From Pseudobutyrivibrio xylanivorans (GTDB lineage: Bacteria; Bacillota; Clostridia; Lachnospirales; Lachnospiraceae): a stretch of 64,000 nucleotides of DNA. Each line of letters opens with the position of its first letter. Positions within the stretch are counted from its first letter, which is position 1. The notes beneath the pieces were generated by a model. That model searched no databases, was not told where the DNA came from, and saw only the letters and a list, made by a program, of their open reading frames with translations. Shown piece after piece: positions 15,619 through 24,749 of this stretch. The stretch covers positions 3,285,001 to 3,349,000 of the forward strand of contig NZ_CP043028.1 of NCBI RefSeq assembly GCF_008935055.1, in the 5' to 3' direction. A program made the position numbers and the translations under genes.

Positions 15619-16707
15619 TTATCGTATCTGCTTCGCGCGATTGAACACGCCTGGGAAGTACTGTTTTGTATACTTCATCAAACGCGCGCGACGAAGAGCT
15701 GTACCAAACATGCCATCGGCAATTGGTTTGTAGAGAAGTTTTATTGTTTTGGAATCGCTTGGAAGGTATCTGCTAAACTCCTGGAATAATTCTGTCTGTG
15801 ATTCCTTCTTACACCATGCAAGAATATCGTCAGTTTTTGTTTTAGTTTCAAGCTGTCGCACCATAGCTGACTGGAAGCTACGGAAGTATTCTTTGGCAAG
15901 GATTCCCAAAACCTCAAAGTCGCAAGTCTTCCATTTTTGCTGCTGCTCATAAATTCGCTTAACGCGAATTTTCTGCAACTCAAAATAATCATCTATTTCG
16001 CCGCCTGTGAGCCTCATCTGTCCCTGGTTACGATAGTGATAAAGCACATCGTTTAATATCATTAACGACTCAGTATAATCAAGCATATCGCAGTTGAACA
16101 GGATATCCTCCACATGCTTTATCTTCTGGAAACGAAGGTTATGTTCCTTCACAACGCTGGTCTTGTAACATTTGTTCCAAGGGTAGCCAAGCATGGTAAT
16201 TTCCTCCATCTGCATGGCAAGCCTATGGATAGTTACTGGGTCGTTGGTGGAAATAACATCATCATCATAATCCAACAGCTCGAGAGTAATACCTTTTCTA
16301 TATTCCATCTTACCTGTTTCGTAATTACGATAATCCTCAGTGAAGCTATACACCAGCAAGTCAACCTGATTACGCTGTAATGCTGCTGCACACACCCTAA
16401 GAAGATTTCGCTCATACAAATCATCTGGATCGAGGAATAAAATGTAATCTCCAGTGGCATGATCTATGCCCGTATTTCTTGCTGCCGAAACACCTTGATT
16501 TGTGTCGTGCCGTATGTAGATAAATCTGTCATCTCTCTGAACAAAAGTCCGCGCGATATCACCAGATTTATCTGGAGAGCAGTCATCCACAATGATAACC
16601 TCAAAGTTGTCATAGGTTTGCATCATGAGGCAGCCTAGGGCATCACCTATATAATCTCCTACCCCATAGGTAGGAACAATTACCGAAAATTTTATTTTGT
16701 CGTTCAT
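15619..16707 (-). CDS. Family 2 glycosyltransferase
   Basis: This 362-residue protein has a GT-A fold of GT2: FSVIVPTYGVGDYIGDAL, VIIVDDCSPD, ISAARNTGID-like VSAARNTGIDHA and the DxD-type LFLDPDDLY. The C-terminal 130 residues are helical and basic, typical of capsule/LPS transferases. Cytoplasmic or peripheral membrane location is expected. Donor and acceptor are unknown. The gene stands apart from the two large glycan loci, next to the DUF4422 gene. Confidence 0.93.
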   Translation of the reverse strand: MNDKIKFSVIVPTYGVGDYIGDALGCLMMQTYDNFEVIIVDDCSPDKSGDIARTFVQRDDRFIYIRHDTNQGVSAARNTGIDHATGDYILFLDPDDLYERNLLRVCAAALQRNQVDLLVYSFTEDYRNYETGKMEYRKGITLELLDYDDDVISTNDPVTIHRLAMQMEEITMLGYPWNKCYKTSVVKEHNLRFQKIKHVEDILFNCDMLDYTESLMILNDVLYHYRNQGQMRLTGGEIDDYFELQKIRVKRIYEQQQKWKTCDFEVLGILAKEYFRSFQSAMVRQLETKTKTDDILAWCKKESQTELFQEFSRYLPSDSKTIKLLYKPIADGMFGTALRRARLMKYTKQYFPGVFNRAKQIR

Positions 16708-16733
16708 ATTTTCATCATACCAAACTGTAACTC

Positions 16734-16770
16734 AAAAAAATACCCCTAGGGAAAATATTCCCAGGGGTAT
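16734..16770 (-). terminator. Terminator of the feo operon
   Basis: On the minus strand ATACCCCTGGGAA, 4-nt loop, TTCCCTAGGGGTAT with one mismatch, then TTTTTT. It begins 9 nt past the Cys-rich peptide stop. Confidence 0.93.
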
Positions 16771-16779
16771 TATTATGCA

Positions 16780-16908
16780 TTAATGACATCCACCGCAACT
16801 TCCGCAGTTACCACCACATCCGCCGCCGTTTTTATGTTTCTTAACCAGCGATTTTACTATTGCTGACACTATCACTATTAGAATTAATACTACTATTGCT
16901 GTTCCCAT
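16780..16908 (-). CDS. FeoB-associated Cys-rich membrane peptide
   Basis: This 42-residue peptide was not among longer ORFs. MGTAIVVLILIVIVSAIVKS is a single membrane helix, followed by basic KKHKN and the Cys tail GGGCGGNCGSCGGCH. The layout is that of the FeoB-associated Cys-rich membrane proteins found downstream of feoB in Firmicutes, thought to assist ferrous iron delivery. AAAGGAT precedes the ATG. It overlaps the last 68 nt of feoB in another frame, so synthesis is probably coupled. Four Cys and the terminal His could bind metal. Confidence 0.9.
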   Translation of the reverse strand: MGTAIVVLILIVIVSAIVKSLVKKHKNGGGCGGNCGSCGGCH

Positions 16909-19276
16909 TGTATTTATCCTTTCTTACTACACCATAAACCAAAAGTGCGATTGCAGCAAGTCCAAATACGATACCAACACCTGCACCTTCACCTGTGAAC
17001 ACACGGCCTACCTGGTAGATAATGAGTCCGATTACCCATGCGAAGCCACACTGATATCCGATGGCTGTCCAGAACCACTTAGTGTTGTTCATCTCACGCT
17101 TGATTGCACCCATGGCTGCGAAGCAAGGAGCGCAAAGAAGGTTGAATGCAAGGAATGCCATACCTGATGCATTAGTAAATGCTGCTCGCATTGTATCATA
17201 AACATTTCCTGATGCACCATAGATAATAGCAAGTGTACCTACGATGTTTTCCTTAGCTACAAGACCTGTGATTGAAGCAACTGTTGCCTCCCAATCACCA
17301 AAGCCAAGTGGAATGAAAATCCAAGCAAGCGCCTTACCAAGACCTGCTAAAATCGAAGAATCAATTTGATCCTCTTCAAGCATTGTAAAGGCACCATCAA
17401 CAAATCCAAAGAATGTACAGAACCAAACTACGATTGTTGAAAGTAAGATGATAGTACCTGCCTTCTTAATGAATGACCAGCCACGCTCCCACATACTACG
17501 AAGCACATTTGTAACTGTTGGCCAATGATATGCAGGAAGCTCCATAACAAATGGTGCCGGGTCGCCAGCGAAGAGCTTTGTCTTCTTAAGCATAATACCT
17601 GATACGATGATTGAGAAAATTCCAAGGAAATAAGCTGTTGGTGCAACCCAAGCTGCTCCACCGAAGATAGCGCCTGCTACCATTGCGATGAATGGAAGCT
17701 TAGCTCCACATGGAATAAATGTTGTTGTCATGATTGTCATCTTACGGTCTCTATCATTTTCGATAGTACGTGATGCCATGATACCAGGAACACCACAACC
17801 AGTACCGATAAGCATTGGGATGAATGACTTACCTGAAAGACCAAACTTTCTGAAGATACGGTCCATGATGAATGCAACACGTGCCATGTAACCGCAAGCC
17901 TCAAGGAATGCAAGGAAGATGAAAAGTACAAGCATCTGTGGAACGAAACCAAGCACTGCACCCACACCTGCTACGATACCATCAAGGATAAGTCCCTTAA
18001 CTACATCGTTACAATTAATAGCATCAAGGCCTGCCTCTACAAATACAGGAACACCAGGAATCCATACGCCGTAGTCAGCTGGGTCTGGCTCCTCGTTAGC
18101 TTCTACATAAGCTTTTGCAGCTGCGTAATCATCAAGTGAAGCTGTCTCATACTCAACTGCTGCAGTCTCCTCATCCTCTACAGGATATTCAAAATCTCCT
18201 GTAGGCTCTGAACCTGTCTCTTCAACAATAAGGTCATAGCCATCTACGATAAGCTGGTTTGCAGTAAACTCATCAGCTGCATCAGCATAGTCACTTGAAC
18301 CGATTGCAAACAAGTGCCAACCATCGCCGAATACACCATCGTTTGCCCAGTCAGTTGCCCATGTACCTACTGTTGTAACTGAAACGAAATATACCAGGAA
18401 CATTACAACTGCGAAAATTGGAAGTGCAAGGAATCTGTTAGTAACAACCTGATCAATCTTGTCAGAGGTTGTCATTCCCTTCTTAGCTTTCTTTACACAT
18501 TCATTAATGATTGTACCAATGTAATTATATCTCTCGCCTGTGATGATAGACTCAGCATCATCATCAAGCTCCTTCTCGCAAGAAGCGATGTCCTTCTCGA
18601 TATGTCCGATAACATCTGCTGAAAGACCAAGCTTCTCCTGAATCTTCTCATCGCGCTCAAATAACTTGATTGAATACCAACGCTGAACATTTTCGTCATT
18701 AATATTATGTAAACAAAGCTCCTCAATATGAGCAAGTGCATGTTCAACTGAGCCATTAAATCTATGCTTTGGTGACTGTGCATTTGCCCTCTTTGCAGCC
18801 TTAACTGCTGCATCTACGATTTCCTTGAGACCTCTGTTCTTAAGAGCTGAAATCTCTACAACAGGAACACCTATTTCCTCTGAAAGCTTCTTGGTGTTAA
18901 TCTTGTCGCCGTTTTTCTCAACAACATCCATCATATTGATAGCGATGACAACTGGAATACCAAGCTCTACGACCTGAGTTGTAAGATAAAGGTTTCTCTC
19001 AAGGTTTGTACCATCGATTACATTGATGATTGCCTCTGGCTTCTCATCAATAAGGTAGTTACGAGAAACAACCTCCTCAAGTGTGTATGGTGAAAGGGAA
19101 TAAATACCAGGGAGATCCACAATCTTAACTTCCTTGTCACCCTTGTACTTTCCTTCCTTATACTCTACTGTAACACCAGGCCAGTTTCCAACAAACTGAT
19201 TTGAACCTGTAAGTGCATTAAATAATGTTGTTTTACCGCAGTTTGGATTACCTGCAAGTGCAATTCTGATTCCCAC
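16841..19276 (-). CDS. feoB: Ferrous iron transporter FeoB
   Basis: This 811-residue transporter has the N-terminal G domain: G1 GNPNCGKTT (8-16), G3 DLPGIYSL and NMMD of G4. A helical spacer follows, then the Nucleoside_recog/Gate membrane core with FIPMLIGTGCGVPGIMAS and FIPCGAKLPFIA. It is longer than usual because of an acidic, Ala/Glu/Asp-rich extracytoplasmic insertion between the first two membrane spans (about residues 350-400). The C-terminus is a Ser/Asn-rich tail overlapping the Cys-rich peptide gene. It imports Fe2+ across the membrane. Third gene of the feoA-feoA-feoB unit. Confidence 0.97.
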   Translation of the reverse strand: MGIRIALAGNPNCGKTTLFNALTGSNQFVGNWPGVTVEYKEGKYKGDKEVKIVDLPGIYSLSPYTLEEVVSRNYLIDEKPEAIINVIDGTNLERNLYLTTQVVELGIPVVIAINMMDVVEKNGDKINTKKLSEEIGVPVVEISALKNRGLKEIVDAAVKAAKRANAQSPKHRFNGSVEHALAHIEELCLHNINDENVQRWYSIKLFERDEKIQEKLGLSADVIGHIEKDIASCEKELDDDAESIITGERYNYIGTIINECVKKAKKGMTTSDKIDQVVTNRFLALPIFAVVMFLVYFVSVTTVGTWATDWANDGVFGDGWHLFAIGSSDYADAADEFTANQLIVDGYDLIVEETGSEPTGDFEYPVEDEETAAVEYETASLDDYAAAKAYVEANEEPDPADYGVWIPGVPVFVEAGLDAINCNDVVKGLILDGIVAGVGAVLGFVPQMLVLFIFLAFLEACGYMARVAFIMDRIFRKFGLSGKSFIPMLIGTGCGVPGIMASRTIENDRDRKMTIMTTTFIPCGAKLPFIAMVAGAIFGGAAWVAPTAYFLGIFSIIVSGIMLKKTKLFAGDPAPFVMELPAYHWPTVTNVLRSMWERGWSFIKKAGTIILLSTIVVWFCTFFGFVDGAFTMLEEDQIDSSILAGLGKALAWIFIPLGFGDWEATVASITGLVAKENIVGTLAIIYGASGNVYDTMRAAFTNASGMAFLAFNLLCAPCFAAMGAIKREMNNTKWFWTAIGYQCGFAWVIGLIIYQVGRVFTGEGAGVGIVFGLAAIALLVYGVVRKDKYNGNSNSSINSNSDSVSNSKIAG

Positions 19277-19299
19277 TTTTCTATCCTCCTAATCTTTTG

Positions 19300-19518
19300 T
19301 TAGCAAACTTCAATCATCTCTGCATCGGCCTTACGAACTGAAAGCTCATAGCCTCTGACTGTTATTTCCACAGGATCTCCAAGTGGTGCAATCTTGCGAA
19401 CGTAAACCTCCACGCCCTTAGTAATTCCCATATCCATGATTCTGCGCTTTACTGCGCCTTCGCCAGTGATTTTTGTTACCTTGGCTGTCTGGCCAATCTT
19501 AACATCTCTCAGTGTCAT
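19300..19518 (-). CDS. feoA: FeoA protein (second)
   Basis: This 72-residue SH3-like FeoA has MTLRDVKIGQTAKVTKITG, RRIMDMGITKGVEVYV and GDPVEITVRGYELSVRKADA, the full family pattern. FeoA is a small cytosolic partner of FeoB. Coding starts 23 nt before feoB and 16 nt after the other feoA, with AAGGAGAG upstream. Confidence 0.95.
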   Translation of the reverse strand: MTLRDVKIGQTAKVTKITGEGAVKRRIMDMGITKGVEVYVRKIAPLGDPVEITVRGYELSVRKADAEMIEVC

Positions 19519-19534
19519 ATTTTCTCTCCTTTTA

Positions 19535-19765
19535 CTAAACCATTATCTTCTGAGCCAGCTGCTTATCCACAGCCACTCTGGAATCCTTAACATTAACGAT
19601 TAGATTTCCTCCAATCTGGCTTACCACTGTGACGTACCCACCTGGTACAAATCCCAGTTCCTGAAGATGGCGCTTAACCTCTTCGTTGCCGCCAATTCTT
19701 TTAATCATTTGTTCTTCGCCTTCTGGCGCTACGATTAATGGCATCATCTCTAACCTCGATTTCAT
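19535..19765 (-). CDS. feoA: FeoA protein (first)
   Basis: This 76-residue FeoA-domain protein has MPLIVAPEGEEQMIKRIGG, then KRHLQELGFVPGGYVTVV and GGNLIVNVKDSRVAVDKQLA. It diverges from the second FeoA, so the pair is not a recent duplication. Two FeoA genes before feoB is common in Clostridia. First gene of the iron-uptake operon, directly behind a palindromic operator. The N-terminal MKSRLE may be extra; MMPLIVA is an alternative start. Confidence 0.92.
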   Translation of the reverse strand: MKSRLEMMPLIVAPEGEEQMIKRIGGNEEVKRHLQELGFVPGGYVTVVSQIGGNLIVNVKDSRVAVDKQLAQKIMV

Positions 19766-19777
19766 TTGTATAATCTA

Positions 19778-19831
19778 CGTTAGTACTCACTAACGCGTAT
19801 ATAATATATCACTATCTAACTCTTGTTGCAA
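19778..19831 (-). promoter_or_regulatory. feo promoter with palindromic operator
   Basis: On the minus strand TTGCAA (19826-19831), 17 nt and TATATT (19803-19808). A perfect inverted repeat, CGTTAGT-N4-ACTAACG (19778-19795), lies just downstream of the -10, at the expected start site, where a repressor would block transcription. It does not match the classical Fur box; a DtxR/IdeR-type metal repressor is a reasonable guess. Confidence 0.7.
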
Positions 19832-19963
19832 TAGCCTAACCCAAGTTTCATAATATTATCGAAAGTTTTATATAAATATCTGACTATTTTCAAAATCGTT
19901 ATGGTAGAATAGGTACATATTTAATTACAACTTGCATATTTGCGTATTAAATGGAGGCATCGT

Positions 19964-20896
19964 ATGAGCAAAAAGAGAATTGTTATCGCACTTGGACATG
20001 ACGCACTTGGTACTACAGTTTTGGAGCAGTGGAATGCGACTAAGCGCACAGCTGTTGCAGTGGCAGAATTTATTGCCCAGGACTATCAGGTGGTAATCAC
20101 ACACAGCAATGGCCCACAGGTTGGCATGATTCACACTGCACTTTCTGAGTTCTATCAAAATCATCCAGACTACACACCTACTCCAATGTCTGTCTGCTCA
20201 GCAATGAGCCAAGGCTACATCGGCTACGATTTACAGCAGGCTATCCGCTCAGAGTTAGTTGGCCGCGGCGTTTACAAGCCAGTATCAACAATCCTCACTC
20301 AGGTTACAGTTGACCCATACGATGAAGCTTTTTATAAACCTACTAAAATAATTGGAAGAGTTATGACTGCCGAAGAGGCAGAAGCTGAGGAAGCCAAGGG
20401 CAATCACACCACACAGGTGGAAGGCGGTTTCCGTAGAATTGTGGCTGCACCAAAGCCAATGGAAATTGTAGAAATTGATGCTATCAAAGCACTCTGTGAG
20501 GCAGATCAGGTTGTCATTGCCTGTGGCGGTGGTGGTATCCCAGTCCTCACTCAGGACAACAAGCTTAAGGGTGCATCAGCTGTAGTTGAAAAGGATACAG
20601 CAGCAGGTCTTCTTGCATCAGAGCTTGATGCAGACATGCTTGTCATCCTCACTTCAGTTACTAAGGTTTGTAGAAATTTTGGTAAAGAAAACCAAGAGCC
20701 TCTTGATTACATTTCTGTATCAGAAGCTAAGAAAATGCTTGAAGCTGGTGAATTCGGTGCCACAGATATGGCACCAAAGATTCAGGCTGCCATCGATTAC
20801 ATCGGTGACTCAGCCATCCGTAAAGTACTTATCACTAAGCTTTCCGATGCTGGCAATGCTGTCGGCGGCCAGACCGGAACCATGATTGGAAAATAA
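19964..20896 (+). CDS. arcC: Carbamate kinase-like protein
   Basis: The protein is 310 residues from MSKKRIVIALG, chosen because GGAGG lies 6 nt before this ATG. It is an amino-acid kinase fold of carbamate kinase type, by THSNGPQVGMIHTALSEF, YIGYDLQQAIRSEL, VACGGGGIPVL and the C-terminal VGGQTGTMI. Canonical enzymes make ATP from carbamoyl phosphate and ADP. Here the N-terminal ALGGNAL is ALGHDAL and HGNGPQ is HSNGPQ, changes in nucleotide/phosphate loops, so activity may differ. No arginine deiminase or OTC genes are nearby. One of few plus-strand genes; its 3' end overlaps the convergent VanZ gene by 62 nt. Confidence 0.85.
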   Translation: MSKKRIVIALGHDALGTTVLEQWNATKRTAVAVAEFIAQDYQVVITHSNGPQVGMIHTALSEFYQNHPDYTPTPMSVCSAMSQGYIGYDLQQAIRSELVGRGVYKPVSTILTQVTVDPYDEAFYKPTKIIGRVMTAEEAEAEEAKGNHTTQVEGGFRRIVAAPKPMEIVEIDAIKALCEADQVVIACGGGGIPVLTQDNKLKGASAVVEKDTAAGLLASELDADMLVILTSVTKVCRNFGKENQEPLDYISVSEAKKMLEAGEFGATDMAPKIQAAIDYIGDSAIRKVLITKLSDAGNAVGGQTGTMIGK

Positions 20897-21296
20897 TTGT
20901 CAGTAAAATGCCAAGGGTCGCTCCAGCTAAGTCAACCCACATGTCAGATACCTGGCCTGAGCGACCCTCGACAAAGAGCTGAATTGTTTCATCTACAAAT
21001 GCTGCTGAAAGCACCATTCCAACTGATTCAATGAATCTTCTAAAACTTTCTGTGACGAAGCATGACACCTCTAGAGATATCAATACCCCCAGCACTCCAT
21101 ATTCTGTAAAATGGGCAGCCTTTCTAACCAGAAACATTCCATCATCATTGTATGGAATAAATGGGAGATACTTTGAAAAGAAATCCAAGAACACTCCGCT
21201 TTCTGCATCTGATACTTCTGCCACCTGCATGCTGTGGCCCCAGATGAAACATAGCCACAAAATAATTAAAATCCCTAAAATAATCTTCTTTTTCAT
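20835..21296 (-). CDS. VanZ-family membrane protein
   Basis: The protein is 153 residues from MKKKIILGILIILWLCFIWG; the open frame extends to 21419 through the HtrA terminator, so the internal ATG is preferred although its ribosome site is weak. VanZ features are SKYLPF, KAAHFTEYGVLGVLI, DETIQLFVEGRSGQVSDMWVDLAGATLG. Four membrane spans are likely. VanZ-like proteins are linked to teicoplanin resistance but most have no known role. It is tail-to-tail with the carbamate kinase gene (62-nt overlap). Confidence 0.85.
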   Translation of the reverse strand: MKKKIILGILIILWLCFIWGHSMQVAEVSDAESGVFLDFFSKYLPFIPYNDDGMFLVRKAAHFTEYGVLGVLISLEVSCFVTESFRRFIESVGMVLSAAFVDETIQLFVEGRSGQVSDMWVDLAGATLGILLTIIFQSWFRSGRRQHCQHRKA

Positions 21297-21311
21297 AAAG
21301 AGTATTGTAAC

Positions 21312-21339
21312 AAAGGACTGGCATTTCTGCCAGTCCTTT
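21312..21339 (-). terminator. Hairpin after htrA
   Basis: A 12-bp stem, AAAGGACTGGCA and TGCCAGTCCTTT, with a 4-nt loop lies just past the protease stop. The following T-run is short (TTTG), so termination may be partial, letting some transcripts reach the VanZ gene. Confidence 0.65.
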
Positions 21340-21342
21340 CCT

Positions 21343-22716
21343 TTACTGTACTTTATCAATTTTTCTTGTAAGAGTAACCTCCAGTGTTTCCTCCTGATAG
21401 TCGTTGTCTGCACGGGCAACTGTGATTTCTACAGTGGTGCCAGCCGGGATGTACTTCATGATATTGTTCAGTGTATTTACTGAAGTAACCTTACGACCGT
21501 TGAAGCTTGTGATGACATCCTCTACCTTGATGCCAGCAGCCTCTGCGCCAGATCCTGTAACAACCTGCGCTACATAAACGCCAACAGGTACGTTGTACTG
21601 CTCAGACATCTCCTGAGTGATATCCTTGCCTGCAATACCGATGTAAGAAGCATCAAGTTCTGAAACTACATCATTGTCAATCATTTGCTGGATGATGTTC
21701 CATGCATAGCTGATTGGGATTGCATAACCCATGCCTTCAACCTGCTCACTTGAAAGCTTTGCAGAAACGATACCGATAACCTCACCCTTTGCGTTAAGAA
21801 GCGCACCACCTGAGTTTCCAGGATTTACTGCTGCATTTGTCTGGATGAGTGAATTAGTAACTGTATTTCCGTCATCGTCCTGGATTGAAACTTCCCTGTC
21901 CTTTGCAGAGATGATACCATCTGTAACTGATGTACCATAGCCAAGGGCATTACCAATTACTATTGCCGCCTCACCAACGACTGTTGCATCAGAATCGCCA
22001 AGTGTTGCAACCTTGATTGCTGAAAGTGTGTCAGCCTTGATATCTGAAACAGCTACGGATACAACTGCAAGGTCGCAGGAAGAATCTGTTCCCTTTATTG
22101 TGCCCTCGACAGCCTCTCCATCATTGAAGGTGATTGTAAGTGTCTCTGCACCGCTGACTACGTGATTATTTGTAGCAATGTAAATATAATTATCATCCTG
22201 TGAAACAATGATTCCAGAACCAGCTGATGTAGTTGGCTGCTGGTATAGACCAAACAGTGTCTGGTATTCCTTGATTCCTACATTTGTAACCTGAACGATT
22301 GCAGGAAGTACATTCTGTGCAATCTCTGAAACATCAGTTGTAATCTTTGTGGAAGCTGTGGTTCCAACTGCTGTACTTGTTGATGAAACCTTTTCCTTCT
22401 CGGAAGAAGAATCATCTGACTTGGTGGTTTCGATTGCCGTCTGTGAATTTGCATCTATCAGCTTGTTTGAAACAACCACTACTGATTGGAATGCCAAACC
22501 TGCAATAAGACCAAAAACTAAAGCAACTGCTGCTGTACGTCCAAGCTTCTTGCCAAAGGTACTCTGCTTTTTCTTTTTTGCTCTATTGCCATCATCATAT
22601 GGTGACCACTGGTAATAGGACTCACCCTGATTAATTTCATCTTTCTTATAGGAATATGTTGAGTTGTTCTGCTCATTTGTGTTTGAGCCATTGTCATTGT
22701 TGAAAAAATCGCTCAT
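21343..22716 (-). CDS. htrA: HtrA/DegP-like serine protease
   Basis: This 457-residue S1C protease has a Ser/Asn-rich cytoplasmic N-terminus, one membrane anchor (about 58-82), a Thr/Ser linker and a trypsin-like domain. The triad is seen as ATNNHVVSG (His), SSCDLAVV (Asp) and VNPGNSGGALL (Ser). One C-terminal PDZ domain begins near YIGIAGKDI (GAEAAGIKVEDVITSFNG). It acts outside the membrane in protein quality control. Normal length. Promoter region lies in the 117-bp gap to glmS; monocistronic. Confidence 0.96.
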   Translation of the reverse strand: MSDFFNNDNGSNTNEQNNSTYSYKKDEINQGESYYQWSPYDDGNRAKKKKQSTFGKKLGRTAAVALVFGLIAGLAFQSVVVVSNKLIDANSQTAIETTKSDDSSSEKEKVSSTSTAVGTTASTKITTDVSEIAQNVLPAIVQVTNVGIKEYQTLFGLYQQPTTSAGSGIIVSQDDNYIYIATNNHVVSGAETLTITFNDGEAVEGTIKGTDSSCDLAVVSVAVSDIKADTLSAIKVATLGDSDATVVGEAAIVIGNALGYGTSVTDGIISAKDREVSIQDDDGNTVTNSLIQTNAAVNPGNSGGALLNAKGEVIGIVSAKLSSEQVEGMGYAIPISYAWNIIQQMIDNDVVSELDASYIGIAGKDITQEMSEQYNVPVGVYVAQVVTGSGAEAAGIKVEDVITSFNGRKVTSVNTLNNIMKYIPAGTTVEITVARADNDYQEETLEVTLTRKIDKVQ

Positions 22717-22778
22717 AAACTCGCCTCCGTTTCTTAATTACAGGTAGTAGTTTAAATCTTGAATGTGATAAGTAAGTG

Positions 22779-22819
22779 AAAGGTACTTGTTTTTCATGAG
22801 AAAAATACAAGTACCTTTT
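22779..22819 (-). terminator. Terminator of glmS
   Basis: A 12-bp stem, AAAGGTACTTGT (22779-22790) and ACAAGTACCTTT (22807-22818), is extended by complementary A/T runs in the loop. It begins 15 nt after the glmS stop on the minus strand. Confidence 0.8.
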
Positions 22820-22833
22820 GAGTTTATTCAGAT

Positions 22834-24666
22834 TTATTCAACAGTAACTGACTTTGCTAAGTTTCTAGGATGATCTACATCATATCCCTTTCCAACTGAT
22901 ACGTAGTAACCGAAGAGCTGGAGTGGAATGATAGCAAGCGAGTTTGTAAAGTAACGGTTTGTCTTTGGAACATACATTACATAGTCCGCTACCTTCTCAA
23001 TGTCCTCGTTTCCAACTGTTGTAACCGCAAGAATGAAAGCGCCACGAGTCTTGCACTCTACGATGTTTGAAACAGTCTTTGCGTAAACACTATCCTGTGT
23101 AGCAACAGCGCCGACAAGTGTACCCTCCTCAATAAGAGAAATTGTACCGTGCTTCAGCTCACCTGCTGCATAAGCCTCTGAATGAATATATGAAATTTCC
23201 TTGAGCTTAAGTGAACCCTCAAGGGCAATTGCATAGTCGATACCACGACCGATAAAGAATACATCCTTTGCAGCAACAAATCTGTTTGCAAACTTCTGAA
23301 TACGTTCCTTGTTTCCAAGAAGCATCTCAATCTGCTCTGGAAGCATCTTTAAATCTGTGATGAGCTCCTTCATCTCCTCAGGCTTGAGAAGTCCTCTAAC
23401 CTCTGCGAACTTCATAGCAAGAAGATAGAAAGCTACGAGCTGTGCTGAGTATGCCTTTGTTGTAGCAACTGAAATCTCAGGGCCTGCCCAAGTGTACATA
23501 ACCTTTTCAGCTTCGCGGGCGATAGATGAACCAACTACGTTTACGATAGCCAGAGTCATATTGCCCATTGCGCGAGCCATACGTACAGCTTCCTTTGTAT
23601 CGGCTGTCTCACCTGACTGTGAAACTGCTATAACGAGCTCATTATCCTGAAGAATAGGATTGCGGTATCTGAACTCTGATGCAATATCAACCTCTACAGG
23701 GATACGTGCCATATCCTCAAATACGTACTTTGCTGTAACACCTGTGTGATAAGCACTACCGCAAGCAACGATACGGATGCGGGAAATAGACTTGATTTCC
23801 TCATCTGTCATACCAAGCTCTTCGATATCAACTGTATTGTCCTTGATACGAGGGCTGATAGTATCACGAACAGTCTTTGGCTCCTCGTGAATTTCCTTAA
23901 TCATGAAGTGGTCGTAGCCACCCTTTTCTGCTGCGTCAACATCCCAGTCAATTGTCTTAGACTGCTTCTCGATTGGCTGACCATCAACATCATAGAACTC
24001 AATTGAGTTCTCTGTAAGCTTTGCAATTTCCTCATTCTCGATGAAGTAAACATTGCGTGTATACTTAAGAACAGCTGGAACATCAGAAGCAATAAGATTG
24101 CCGTCCTTTCCAAGACCAACGATAAGTGGGCTGTCCTTTCTAACTGAAAAAATAGTATCAGGATAATCTGCAAAGATGATTCCAAGTGCATAAGCACCCT
24201 CAACACGGTGCATAACCTTTGTCACACATGCAAGTGGATCATTACCCTGCTTGTAATAATAATCAAGAAGGTGTGCAACAACCTCTGTATCTGTCTCTGA
24301 CTTGAAGTTGTAGCCACGGCCGATGAGCTTTTCCTTAAGCTTTGCATAGTTCTCGATAATACCATTGTGAACTACTGCAATAGTCTCCGCTTCGTTGAGA
24401 TGTGGATGAGCATTTGTCTCGCTAGGCTCACCATGAGTAGCCCAACGTGTGTGACCAATACCGATTGTTCCAGGCAGTGTCTCACCATCATGAGTCTTCT
24501 CTGAAAGGAGACGAAGACGTCCCTTTGCCTTTTCAAACTCGATCTTCTTTCCATCATAAACAGCCATACCTGCTGAGTCGTAGCCTCTGTATTCAAGCTT
24601 GCTAAGACCATCTAAAAGAATTGGTGCAGCCTGTGACTTTCCAACATATCCAACTATTCCACACAT
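22834..24666 (-). CDS. glmS: Glutamine-fructose-6-phosphate aminotransferase
   Basis: The protein is 610 residues from MCGIVGYVG; the frame runs 8 codons further, but Cys2 must be N-terminal after Met removal, fixing this start. The glutaminase domain (HTRWATHGEPS, NAHPH, VHNGIIENY) is followed by two SIS domains (ACGSAYHTG, SQSGETADT, STTKAYSAQ) and the C-terminal DVDHPRNLAKSVTVE. It makes glucosamine-6-phosphate for peptidoglycan and amino sugars. I saw no clear glmS ribozyme in the short gap before it. Confidence 0.97.
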   Translation of the reverse strand: MCGIVGYVGKSQAAPILLDGLSKLEYRGYDSAGMAVYDGKKIEFEKAKGRLRLLSEKTHDGETLPGTIGIGHTRWATHGEPSETNAHPHLNEAETIAVVHNGIIENYAKLKEKLIGRGYNFKSETDTEVVAHLLDYYYKQGNDPLACVTKVMHRVEGAYALGIIFADYPDTIFSVRKDSPLIVGLGKDGNLIASDVPAVLKYTRNVYFIENEEIAKLTENSIEFYDVDGQPIEKQSKTIDWDVDAAEKGGYDHFMIKEIHEEPKTVRDTISPRIKDNTVDIEELGMTDEEIKSISRIRIVACGSAYHTGVTAKYVFEDMARIPVEVDIASEFRYRNPILQDNELVIAVSQSGETADTKEAVRMARAMGNMTLAIVNVVGSSIAREAEKVMYTWAGPEISVATTKAYSAQLVAFYLLAMKFAEVRGLLKPEEMKELITDLKMLPEQIEMLLGNKERIQKFANRFVAAKDVFFIGRGIDYAIALEGSLKLKEISYIHSEAYAAGELKHGTISLIEEGTLVGAVATQDSVYAKTVSNIVECKTRGAFILAVTTVGNEDIEKVADYVMYVPKTNRYFTNSLAIIPLQLFGYYVSVGKGYDVDHPRNLAKSVTVE

Positions 24667-24685
24667 AATATTTTCCTTTCTGTGA

Positions 24686-24723
24686 AACAAGGGGACTAGC
24701 CCTTTATTAAAATGCTAATCCCC
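24686..24723 (-). terminator. Terminator after the LCP gene
   Basis: GGGGATTAGC and GCTAGTCCCC (one mismatch) around a 13-nt loop on the minus strand, then TTGTTTC. It lies between the LCP stop and glmS; its arms are 24691-24700 and 24714-24723. Confidence 0.65.
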
Positions 24724-24749
24724 GTTGATTGTAAGTTTGTAAAATTATA

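Noticed and set aside
15619..16707. Glycosyltransferases at 14.5-16.7 kb as part of the lasso pathway
   Set aside because: They are separated by terminators and a promoter gap, and no known lasso locus uses DUF4422 or GT2 enzymes.
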